Made by a program: the position numbers and the translations under genes | From: Pandoraea terrae | GTDB lineage: Bacteria > Pseudomonadota > Gammaproteobacteria > Burkholderiales > Burkholderiaceae | DNA length: 64,000 bases | NCBI RefSeq assembly: GCF_902459695.1 | Contig: NZ_CABPRZ010000005.1 | Coordinates: 228,602-292,601 of the forward strand | Direction: 5' to 3' | Shown here: positions 19,098 through 26,665 of the stretch, piece by piece | Position numbering within the stretch: position 1 is the first letter of the stretch | Layout: each line of letters begins with the position of its first letter | The notes under the pieces: generated by a model | The model's input: the letters and a program-made list of their open reading frames with translations, nothing else | Database searches by the model: none | Told to the model about the DNA's origin: nothing

Positions 19098-19197
19098 GCG
19101 AGTCCCGTTTTGAGGTCATGTCCCCGGCACAAGCTGGCGGGGCTGTGGCCCGAAAAGAACGTTTGACCTTTCCCCGCCGACATTCGCGAGTGTAGCC

Positions 19198-19842
19198 ATG
19201 GCCGTTAAGAAACCCGCGTTGAAGACGATTTTCCTGACCGGCCTGCTGGTGCTGGTGCCGTTGGCCATCACCTTGTGGGTGCTGGGCCTGATCATCGGCA
19301 CCATGGACCAGACGCTGTTGCTGCTGCCGGACGAATGGCAGCCGTCGCACCTGATCGGCATGCGCGTGCCCGGTTTCGGGGTGGTCGTCACGCTGGCGTT
19401 CGTGTTCATCGTCGGCCTGTTGGCGCATAATTTCATCGGTCAGAAGCTGGTGCACTGGTGGGAAGCGATTTTGACGCGCATCCCGGTGGTCGGCCCGTTG
19501 TACGGCAGTGTCAAGCAGGTTTCCGACACATTGCTGTCTTCGAGCGGCAATGCGTTCCGCAAGGCGCTGCTGGTGCGTTACCCGCACGGCGAGTCGTGGA
19601 CCATTGCGTTCCTGACCGGCGTGCCTGGCGGCGATGTCGTGAACCATCTGCAGGGTGACTACGTCAGCGTGTATGTGCCGACGACGCCGAACCCGACGTC
19701 GGGCTTCTTTCTGATGATGAAGACCAACGACGTCATCGAGCTTGACATGAGCGTTGATGCGGCGCTTAAGTACATCGTATCGATGGGCGTGGTTGCGCCC
19801 GCCCATAACCCGCGTCAGCAGCGTCCCGGCCCGCCCCTGTGA
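19198..19842 (+). CDS. DUF502 family membrane protein
   Basis: This 214-residue protein of the DUF502 family has two strong N-terminal transmembrane helices (about 10-33 and 60-80). A conserved LTRIPVVGPLYGSVKQ loop follows, then a soluble beta-rich domain with RYPHGESWTIAFLTG and VYVPTTPNPTSGFFLM. The family is conserved between fmdB and aspS in betaproteobacteria. Its function is not known; plant relatives (COV1/LCV) act in membrane trafficking. It lies 100 bases after fmdB and 48 bases before aspS in one likely operon. Confidence 0.87.
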   Translation: MAVKKPALKTIFLTGLLVLVPLAITLWVLGLIIGTMDQTLLLLPDEWQPSHLIGMRVPGFGVVVTLAFVFIVGLLAHNFIGQKLVHWWEAILTRIPVVGPLYGSVKQVSDTLLSSSGNAFRKALLVRYPHGESWTIAFLTGVPGGDVVNHLQGDYVSVYVPTTPNPTSGFFLMMKTNDVIELDMSVDAALKYIVSMGVVAPAHNPRQQRPGPPL

Positions 19843-19890
19843 GGCGAGCGGCCGCCGTTGTCGTTTAAATTTGTATATCGGAACAGCAAA

Positions 19891-21693
19891 ATGTCCATGC
19901 GTACCTCCTACTGCGGTCTGGTGACCGAGCAGCAACTGAGCCAGACGGTCAAGCTCTGTGGCTGGGTGCAACGCCGCCGCGACCACGGCGGTGTGATCTT
20001 CATCGACTTGCGCGACCGCGAGGGCCTGGTGCAGGTGGTGTGCGATCCGGACCGCCCGGATATGTTCAAGGCGGCCGAGAACGTCCGCAATGAATTCTGC
20101 GTGCAGATCACCGGCCTCGTGCGCGCACGCCCGGCCGGCACCGAAAACACCAACCTGACCAGCGGCAAGATCGAAGTGCTGTGCCACGAATTGGTGGTGC
20201 TCAATGCCTCGGTCACGCCCCCGTTCCAGCTCGACGACGAGAACCTGTCGGAGACGACGCGCCTGACGCATCGCGTCCTGGATCTGCGCCGTCCGCAAAT
20301 GCAGTACAACCTGCGCCTGCGTTACAAGGTTGCGATGGAAGTGCGCAAGTATCTCGACAGCGCGGGCTTCATCGACATCGAAACCCCGATGCTGACCAAG
20401 AGCACGCCGGAAGGCGCGCGCGACTACCTCGTGCCGTCGCGCGTCAACGCCGGCATGTTCTTCGCGCTGCCGCAGTCGCCGCAGTTGTTCAAGCAACTGC
20501 TGATGGTCTCCGGCTTCGACCGTTACTACCAGATCACGAAGTGCTTCCGCGACGAAGACTTGCGCGCGGATCGTCAGCCCGAATTCACGCAGATCGACTG
20601 TGAGACGTCGTTCCTGTCCGAACAGGAAATTCGCGACCTGTTCGAGAACATGATCCGTCACGTCTTCAAGGAAGCGATCGACGTGTCGCTTGAAGCGCAG
20701 TTCCCGGTCATGCAGCACATCGACGCGATGCGCCTGTACGGCTCGGACAAGCCTGACCTGCGCGTGAAGCTCGAGTTCACGGAGCTGACGGACGTCATGC
20801 GTGACGTCGACTTCAAGGTGTTCTCGACGCCGGCCACGACCGAAGGCGGCCGCGTGGCAGCCCTGCGCGTGCCGGGCGGCGGCGAACTGTCGCGTGGCGA
20901 CATCGACGGCTATACCGAGTTTGTGAAGATCTACGGCGCGAAGGGGCTGGCGTGGATCAAGGTCAACGAAGTGGCGAAGGGCCGTGACGGCCTGCAAAGC
21001 CCGATCGTGAAGAACCTGCACGATGCGTCGATTGCTGCCGTGCTTGAGCGCACGGGCGCGAAAGACGGCGACATCATTTTCTTCGCGGCGGACAAGGCCA
21101 AGGTTGTCAATGATGCCCTGGGTGCGCTGCGCCTGAAGATCGGCCATTCGACGTTCGGCAAGAGCCACGGCCTGTTCGAAGCCGGCTGGCGTCCGCTGTG
21201 GGTCGTCGATTTCCCGATGTTCGAATACGACGAAGACGACGCACGCTGGGTCGCCTGCCACCATCCGTTCACGAGTCCGAAGGACGAGCACATCGACTAC
21301 CTCGAGACCGATCCGGGCAAGTGCATGGCGAAGGCCTACGACATGGTGCTCAACGGCTGGGAAATCGGCGGCGGTTCGGTACGTATTTTCCAGGAAGCCG
21401 TGCAGAGCAAGGTGTTCCGCGCCTTGAACCTGGGCGAGGAAGAGGCGCGTGCGAAGTTCGGCTTCCTGCTCGACGCCCTGCAATACGGCGCACCGCCGCA
21501 TGGCGGTATCGCGTTCGGTCTGGACCGCATCATCACGATGATGGCCGGCGCCGACTCGATCCGCGACGTAATCGCTTTCCCGAAGACGCAACGTGCGCAG
21601 GATCTGCTCACGCAGGCGCCGTCGCCGGTTGACGAACGTCAACTGCGCGAACTGCACATCCGTCTGCGCCAGCCGGAAGTGCCGAAGGCGTAA
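19891..21693 (+). CDS. aspS: Aspartate--tRNA ligase, probably non-discriminating (Asp/Asn)
   Basis: This 600-residue bacterial-type AspRS charges tRNA-Asp. An N-terminal anticodon-binding OB domain is followed by the class II catalytic core ([17 protein letters not shown] and the C-terminal [12 protein letters not shown]) with the bacterial GAD insertion between. His32 (RRRDHGG) and Gly83 (RARPAGT) replace the Leu and Lys found at the matching places in discriminating E. coli AspRS. By published work on Pseudomonas AspRS this predicts that tRNA-Asn is also charged with Asp and later amidated by GatCAB. No asnS lies in the window. ATG 19891 is used; ATG 19897 is an alternative. Confidence 0.95.
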   Translation: MSMRTSYCGLVTEQQLSQTVKLCGWVQRRRDHGGVIFIDLRDREGLVQVVCDPDRPDMFKAAENVRNEFCVQITGLVRARPAGTENTNLTSGKIEVLCHELVVLNASVTPPFQLDDENLSETTRLTHRVLDLRRPQMQYNLRLRYKVAMEVRKYLDSAGFIDIETPMLTKSTPEGARDYLVPSRVNAGMFFALPQSPQLFKQLLMVSGFDRYYQITKCFRDEDLRADRQPEFTQIDCETSFLSEQEIRDLFENMIRHVFKEAIDVSLEAQFPVMQHIDAMRLYGSDKPDLRVKLEFTELTDVMRDVDFKVFSTPATTEGGRVAALRVPGGGELSRGDIDGYTEFVKIYGAKGLAWIKVNEVAKGRDGLQSPIVKNLHDASIAAVLERTGAKDGDIIFFAADKAKVVNDALGALRLKIGHSTFGKSHGLFEAGWRPLWVVDFPMFEYDEDDARWVACHHPFTSPKDEHIDYLETDPGKCMAKAYDMVLNGWEIGGGSVRIFQEAVQSKVFRALNLGEEEARAKFGFLLDALQYGAPPHGGIAFGLDRIITMMAGADSIRDVIAFPKTQRAQDLLTQAPSPVDERQLRELHIRLRQPEVPKA

Positions 21694-21741
21694 TGCCGGA
21701 ACGGCCGCGCACCTCGCGGTGCCCGGCCGGCAGACGAATCG

Positions 21742-21787
21742 AAACGCCCTCCCCCCCGCGAAAGTGGGGGAGGGCGTTTTCGTTTTG
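21742..21787 (+). terminator. Rho-independent terminator after aspS
   Basis: AACGCCCTCCCCC, a ten-base loop, GGGGGAGGGCGTT and a TTTTCGTTTT tract form a very strong hairpin about 50 bases past the aspS stop codon. Confidence 0.88.
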
Positions 21788-21869
21788 TTGTCCAAGTTTA
21801 AATCGGAAATATCACACACCCAAAATAGTGATGACTATGTGATGATTGTCTCCAAATTCGGGAGGGGGT

Positions 21870-22150
21870 ATGCAGGTAAGTGCGAAAGCGATCATCAAGC
21901 GAGGTGGTTTGGTACTGTTCTTGAAGAATGCGGGCTTGGCGTTCGTGTAAATGCATACGCCGGAAGCCAGTCATTTGAAGTCATCCCGGATCGTCATGTC
22001 CAACTGGCATTCTTCCATTGCGATTGTGACGACCATCCGCTTACGTTAAGTCACGAACACGATGACTATGCGTGGCTGGATGTCGACGGCGAACGCCCGG
22101 TGAATCTCCCCGAATGCTACTGGTGCGCCTGTCGGCGACCGAGTGCTTGA
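21870..22150 (+). pseudogene. NUDIX hydrolase remnant with the catalytic box deleted
   Basis: An ATG at 21870 with a GGGAGGGGG ribosome-binding site starts MQVSAKAIIKRGGLVLFLKN, the first strands of a NUDIX hydrolase, then stops at 21950 after only 26 residues. From 21917 another frame continues the same family: VLEECGLGVRVNAYAG, FEVIPDRHVQLAFFHCDC and SHEHDDYAWLDVD, to a stop at 22150. The missing middle would contain the first two-thirds of the Nudix box (Gx5Ex7RE), so both the catalytic residues and the frame are lost. The join lies in TTCTTGAAGAATG, which reads sensibly in both frames. This looks like a microhomology deletion. The intact NUDIX gene nudB follows but is a different subfamily. 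Confidence 0.8.
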
Positions 22151-22188
22151 GGTCTACTAGCGCGAATTGTTTGCGGCGCGGGAAGGCG

Positions 22189-22206
22189 GCTCCAACCCGT
22201 TGGAGC
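22189..22206. repeat. Small inverted repeat upstream of nudB
   Basis: GCTCCAA-CCCG-TTGGAGC lies between the NUDIX remnant and nudB. A TACAAT box at 22237-22242, about 40 bases before the nudB start, may be its -10 element. Confidence 0.4.
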
Positions 22207-22283
22207 ACCGAGATGCGGCATCGGACAATTGCCCGTTACAATGGCACATCGCCCTTACGGGCCCTACGGCCGTCGTCGTCTGC

Positions 22284-22745
22284 ATGAAGCCATTCAAGAT
22301 TCCGGAATCCGTGCTTGTCGTGATCTACACGCCGGCGCTCGATGTCCTGCTCATAGAACGCGCCGACTGTCCGGGATTCTGGCAATCGGTCACGGGCAGC
22401 AAGGACCGCCTCGATGAACCGCTGCTGGAAACCGCCGTGCGTGAGGTCGCCGAAGAGACGGGCATCGCCGTCGGCAGTGCCGCCGTGCCGTCGCATTCGC
22501 TCACCGACTGGCAGCACGCCATCCAGTACAGCATCTATCCGCAGTGGCGGCACCGCTATGCGCCGGACGTCATGCGTAATACCGAGCACTGGTTCGGACT
22601 GCGCGTGCCTACCGGCACGCCGGTCACTCTGTCGCCGCATGAGCACACCTCGCTTGTCTGGCTGCCGTGGGCGGAAGCGGCGGACCGCTGCTTCTCGCCT
22701 TCGAACGGCGACGCCATCCGTCAGTTGCCCGAACGGGTGCGTTAG
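22284..22745 (+). CDS. nudB: Dihydroneopterin triphosphate diphosphatase NudB
   Basis: NudB removes pyrophosphate from dihydroneopterin triphosphate, an early step of folate synthesis. This 153-residue NUDIX protein has the box GSKDRLDEPLLETAVREVAEET near residues 40-62, with the REVAEETGI core. The betaproteobacterial spacing places a Ser where the canonical first glycine would be, with Gly one residue earlier. IPESVLVVIYTPALDVLLIE and SPHEHTSLVWLPW fit the NudB family. The start at MKPFKIPES begins the homology. It follows aspS after a terminator and a NUDIX remnant, so it has its own promoter region. Confidence 0.92.
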   Translation: MKPFKIPESVLVVIYTPALDVLLIERADCPGFWQSVTGSKDRLDEPLLETAVREVAEETGIAVGSAAVPSHSLTDWQHAIQYSIYPQWRHRYAPDVMRNTEHWFGLRVPTGTPVTLSPHEHTSLVWLPWAEAADRCFSPSNGDAIRQLPERVR

Positions 22746-22861
22746 TTGACGGCCAGCTGCCGCACGCGCCACCGCATTCGCGTTTCCCGGCGCGCCGCCC
22801 CGCGCGTCAATCCATGTCTCGCGGCACCGCCATGCCCGCGGCCCCCGCTGCCGGCGCGACG

Positions 22862-24013
22862 ATGAAGAAATTTCTGCTGTTCACGCGCGACAACGACATC
22901 CGTCTGCTCTTTCTCGGACAGGAATACTTTCGCGCGCTGGTCGCAGCGTTCGATGCCGCCCGCAACGAGATCCTGCTCGAGACGTACATCTTCGCCGACG
23001 ACGAGACCGGACAGAATATCTCCGCCGCACTGATTCGCGCGAAAGCACGCGGCGTCGCCGTGCGCGTGATCACCGACGGGGTGGGTACGGGCAAGTTGCC
23101 GTACTTCGACCATTGGCGCGAGAACGGTCTCACGCACCGCGTCTACAACCCGCATCTGTTCGGCAAGTTCGGTTTCTCCCGGACCCATCGCAAGCTCGTC
23201 GTCGTCGACCGTGAACGGGCGTTCGTCGGCGGCATCAATATCATCGACGATCTCAACGGCGGACCCGGCGTCAAGTTGCCCGAGCCGCGTTGGGACTTCG
23301 CCGTGCAGTGTCGCGGCCCCATCGTCGAGGAAGTGACCGCCGCGTTCGAGCATCAATGGATGCGCCTGACCCCCGGCTATCTGGGGCATCCGTTCCGCCT
23401 CTTGCGGCAAGGTTGGCGCGGCCGTCTGGGGGCGCACGTCGGGCAGGCCGCGTTCGTGGCACGCGATAACCTGACCAACCGCCGTGCTATCGAAAAGACC
23501 TACCTGCGTGCCCTCGGCCGCGCCCGCGAGGCTGTCTGGCTGGCGAACCCGTATTTCATCCCGGGCCGCAAGCTACGCAGTGCGTTGACGCAGGCCGCGC
23601 AGCGCGGGGTCGCCGTCCATCTGTTGATCGGCCGCAAGGAATTCCACCTGCTCGATACCGCCGTGCCCTGGCTTTACGCCAAATTGCTCGACGCAGGCGT
23701 GCGGATCGCGGAATACGACCAGCGCCAGTTGCACGGCAAGGTCGCGGTTGTCGATGACGTCTGGGCGACGGTCGGCTCCTCCAATCTCGATGCGCTGTCG
23801 TTATTCCTCAATCACGAAGCCAATGTCGTGATTCTCGACGATCCCCTCGTCACCGAGTTGCGCACGCATATCCGCGACGCCTTCGAAGGGGCGCGCCGCA
23901 TCGATCCCGACCGTTTTGGAAAACGCTCTGCGGTCCGTCGTCTGCGCCAATGGCTCGCCTACCGCGCGTACCGGGTCGTCATGAAACTGCTGACGTTCGG
24001 CCGATACGACTGA
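22862..24013 (+). CDS. clsB: Cardiolipin synthase B-type phospholipase D protein
   Basis: This 383-residue protein has two HKD phospholipase D motifs: His109-Lys111-Asp116 in HRKLVVVDRERAFVGG, and His291-Lys293-Asp298 in HGKVAVVDDVWATVGSSN. Both are intact, and the architecture matches ClsB-like cardiolipin synthases, which make cardiolipin from phosphatidylglycerol and a second phospholipid at the inner membrane. The start is uncertain: MKKFLLFTRDNDIRLLF aligns with the usual ClsB N-terminus, but in-frame ATGs exist at 22814 and 22829, and no strong ribosome-binding site separates them. It follows nudB closely and may be co-transcribed. Confidence 0.87.
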   Translation: MKKFLLFTRDNDIRLLFLGQEYFRALVAAFDAARNEILLETYIFADDETGQNISAALIRAKARGVAVRVITDGVGTGKLPYFDHWRENGLTHRVYNPHLFGKFGFSRTHRKLVVVDRERAFVGGINIIDDLNGGPGVKLPEPRWDFAVQCRGPIVEEVTAAFEHQWMRLTPGYLGHPFRLLRQGWRGRLGAHVGQAAFVARDNLTNRRAIEKTYLRALGRAREAVWLANPYFIPGRKLRSALTQAAQRGVAVHLLIGRKEFHLLDTAVPWLYAKLLDAGVRIAEYDQRQLHGKVAVVDDVWATVGSSNLDALSLFLNHEANVVILDDPLVTELRTHIRDAFEGARRIDPDRFGKRSAVRRLRQWLAYRAYRVVMKLLTFGRYD

Positions 24014-24103
24014 CCGTCCCCCAAAGCGCGTCGCCGCGGTCCCAATTAGAAACGACGATCTAATAAATTACTTGTTCGGCCTACGCCTGCCCACAATAAT
24101 AGG

Positions 24104-24111
24104 ACGGCCGT
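24104..24111. promoter_or_regulatory. Candidate TetR operator core
   Basis: A perfect ACGGCCGT palindrome (within GGACGGCCGTTC) lies in an AT-rich stretch 42-49 bases before the TetR start codon. Its position suits autoregulation by the TetR protein. No second copy is obvious before the acyl-CoA dehydrogenase gene. Confidence 0.3.
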
Positions 24112-24152
24112 TCGATTTTTATGTCAGCATCCCGGAACGGATAACAAAAGTG

Positions 24153-24758
24153 ATGCGGAATCTCATGCGTAAGGGTGAACAGACACGGGCCGCGATTCTC
24201 AACGCCGCCCTCGAATTGGCCGGACGAGATGGCCTGGAGGGGCTCACGATCGGACTGCTGGCCGAGCGAATGCAAATGAGCAAGAGTGGGGTTTTCGCCC
24301 ATTTCGGCTCACGCGAAGACTTGCAAGTCGAGGTCCTGCGCGAGTACCACCGGCGATTCGAGGAAGAAGTGTTCGTGCCGAGCATGGGCGAGCCGCGCGG
24401 CCTGCCGCGTTTGCGTGCGATGGTGGGCCGCTGGATGGACAAGCGGATTCGCGAAGTCACGACCGGCTGCATTTACATCAGCGGCGCGGTCGAATACGAC
24501 GACCGTGCCGAGAGTCCGGTCCGGGAAGAGTTGGTGAGGACGGTACAGGTCTGGCGAAAGGCGCTGTTGCGCGCGATTACGCAGGCCAGGGAAGAGGGAC
24601 ATCTGCGCGAGGACACCGATCCGGCGCTGATGCTGTTCGAGATGTACAGCCTGACGCTCGGCTTACATCACGACGCGCGGTTCCTGCGGGAGCCGGGGGC
24701 GGTCGAGATGACCCGGGTGGCACTGGAAAAACTGATTTCGTCTTATCAGAGCGGCTAG
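24153..24758 (+). CDS. TetR/AcrR family transcriptional regulator
   Basis: This 201-residue repressor-type protein has a classic N-terminal TetR helix-turn-helix (about 10-56; RAAILNAALELAGRDGLEGL, LAERMQMSKSGVFAHFGSRE). Its C-terminal ligand domain is of the kind found near fatty-acid genes (FEMYSLTLGLHHDARFL). It lies 40 bases upstream of the acyl-CoA dehydrogenase gene in the same orientation and probably controls the beta-oxidation cluster in response to an acyl-CoA. The ATG at 24153 is preferred; a GTG directly before it and an ATG at 24165 are alternatives. The ligand is unknown. Confidence 0.88.
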   Translation: MRNLMRKGEQTRAAILNAALELAGRDGLEGLTIGLLAERMQMSKSGVFAHFGSREDLQVEVLREYHRRFEEEVFVPSMGEPRGLPRLRAMVGRWMDKRIREVTTGCIYISGAVEYDDRAESPVREELVRTVQVWRKALLRAITQAREEGHLREDTDPALMLFEMYSLTLGLHHDARFLREPGAVEMTRVALEKLISSYQSG

Positions 24759-24798
24759 GGCAGGGCGCCCGCCGCGCTTAGCATCCAAGGAGTGGGAC

Positions 24799-26583
24799 AT
24801 GGGACAGTACACCGCGCCGCTGCGCGACATGCAATTCGTGCTGCACGAATTGCTGGACGTCGAAAACGAATTGAAGGCATTGCCGCGGCATGCGGACATC
24901 GATGCCGACACGATCAACCAGGTGCTCAAGGAAGCCGGCAAGTTCTGCAGCGAAGTCGTCTTCCCGCTCAACCAGGTCGGTGACCAGGAAGGGTGTCGGT
25001 ATCACGACGGCGTGGTCAAGGCGCCCACGGGATTCAAGGAGGCGTACCAGCAGTACGTTGACGCCGGCTGGCCCGCCTTGGCGTGCGATCCCGACCACGG
25101 CGGCCAGGGTCTGCCGGTGCTCGTGAACAACGCGCTGTACGAAATGCTCAACTCCGCGAATCAGGCCTGGACGATGTATCCCGGCCTGTCGCACGGCGCC
25201 TACGAGTGCCTGCATGCGCACGGCACGCCAGCGCAGAAGGCGGTCTACCTGCCGAAGATCGTCTCGGGCGAATGGACCGGCACGATGTGCCTGACCGAAC
25301 CGCACTGCGGCACTGATCTCGGCATTCTGCGCAGCAAAGCCGAACCGAATGACGACGGCTCCTACGCCATCACGGGCACCAAGATTTTCATCTCGGCCGG
25401 CGAACACGACCTCGCTGCCAACATCATCCACCTCGTGCTGGCCCGCTTGCCGGACGCGCCCCCGGGCACGAAGGGTATCTCGCTGTTCATCGTGCCGAAA
25501 TTCATTCCCGATGAACACGGCGCGCCGGGCCAACGCAACGGCATCCGTTGCGGCTCGATCGAACACAAGATGGGCATTCACGGCAACGCGACCTGCGTGA
25601 TGAATCTCGATGGCGCGCGCGGCTGGCTCGTCGGCGAACCGAACAAGGGCCTTAACGCCATGTTCGTGATGATGAACGCTGCCCGCCTGGGCGTCGGCAT
25701 GCAGGGGCTGGGCCTGACGGAAGTGGCGTACCAGAACTCGCTTGCCTACGCCAAGGACCGCCTGCAAATGCGTTCGCTGACCGGCCCGAAGGCGCCGGAC
25801 AAGCCGGCGGACCCGATCATCGTGCATCCGGATGTGCGCCGCATGCTGCTCACGCAGAAGGCCTACCTCGAGGCGGGCCGCGCGTTCTCGTACTGGACCG
25901 CGCTGCAGATCGACCGCGAACTCTCGCATACGGACGAATCGGTGCGCAAGGAAGCGGCCGACCTCGTCGCCTTGCTCACGCCGGTCATCAAGGCTTTCCT
26001 GACGGACAACGCCTTCACCAGCACCAATCTCGCGATGCAGGTGTATGGCGGTCATGGCTACATCGCCGAGTGGGGCATGGAGCAGTATGTGCGCGATGCG
26101 CGCATCAACATGATCTACGAAGGCACGAACACCATCCAGTCGCTCGACCTGCTGGGCCGCAAGGTCCTCGGCGACATGGGGGCGAAACTCAAGAAGTTCG
26201 GCAAGATGGTGCAGGACTTCGTCGAGCAGGAAGGTGTGAAGGAAGAGATGCAGGAGTTCGTCAATCCGCTGGCGGACATCGGCGACAAGGTGCAGAAGCT
26301 GACGATGGAAATCGGCATGAAGGCCATGGGCAACCAGGATGAAGCCGGCGCTGCCGCCGTCGATTACCTGCGTGTCGTGGGCCATCTCGTATTCGCCTAC
26401 TTCTGGGCCCGCATGGCGCGCATTGCGCTCGACAAGCAAGGCTCGGGCGATCCGTTCTACACGTCCAAGCTGGCCACGGCGCGTTTCTACTTTGCCAAGC
26501 TGTTGCCGGAGACCGCGTATCACATCCGCGCCGCGCGTGCGGGGTCGAAGACCCTGATGGATCTCGAAGCGGACCTGTTCTAA
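24799..26583 (+). CDS. Acyl-CoA dehydrogenase with C-terminal extension (DmdC/FadE-like)
   Basis: This 594-residue flavoenzyme introduces the first double bond of beta-oxidation. The acyl-CoA dehydrogenase core shows CLTEPHCGTDLGILRSKAEP for flavin/substrate binding and YGGHGYIAEWGMEQYVRDAR with ARINMIYEGTNTIQSLDL, where catalytic and FAD-contact residues lie. An N-terminal cap and a C-terminal helical domain of about 130 residues place it in the long family that includes 3-methylmercaptopropionyl-CoA dehydrogenase. In this operon a fatty acyl-CoA substrate is more likely than a sulfur compound. AAGGAG six bases before the ATG supports the start. Confidence 0.92.
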   Translation: MGQYTAPLRDMQFVLHELLDVENELKALPRHADIDADTINQVLKEAGKFCSEVVFPLNQVGDQEGCRYHDGVVKAPTGFKEAYQQYVDAGWPALACDPDHGGQGLPVLVNNALYEMLNSANQAWTMYPGLSHGAYECLHAHGTPAQKAVYLPKIVSGEWTGTMCLTEPHCGTDLGILRSKAEPNDDGSYAITGTKIFISAGEHDLAANIIHLVLARLPDAPPGTKGISLFIVPKFIPDEHGAPGQRNGIRCGSIEHKMGIHGNATCVMNLDGARGWLVGEPNKGLNAMFVMMNAARLGVGMQGLGLTEVAYQNSLAYAKDRLQMRSLTGPKAPDKPADPIIVHPDVRRMLLTQKAYLEAGRAFSYWTALQIDRELSHTDESVRKEAADLVALLTPVIKAFLTDNAFTSTNLAMQVYGGHGYIAEWGMEQYVRDARINMIYEGTNTIQSLDLLGRKVLGDMGAKLKKFGKMVQDFVEQEGVKEEMQEFVNPLADIGDKVQKLTMEIGMKAMGNQDEAGAAAVDYLRVVGHLVFAYFWARMARIALDKQGSGDPFYTSKLATARFYFAKLLPETAYHIRAARAGSKTLMDLEADLF

Positions 26584-26665
26584 GCGTCAACCTTAACCAG
26601 GTGTGGCGGTCCAGGAGACGGACCGCCCCCGCTGGCCACCACCGTCCAGTTATTGGAGGCAACCC

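Noticed and set aside
18895..21819. 974-codon reverse frame antisense to fmdB, DUF502 and aspS
   Set aside because: It crosses several real genes, including aspS, and a terminator. Composition is that of an antisense shadow.
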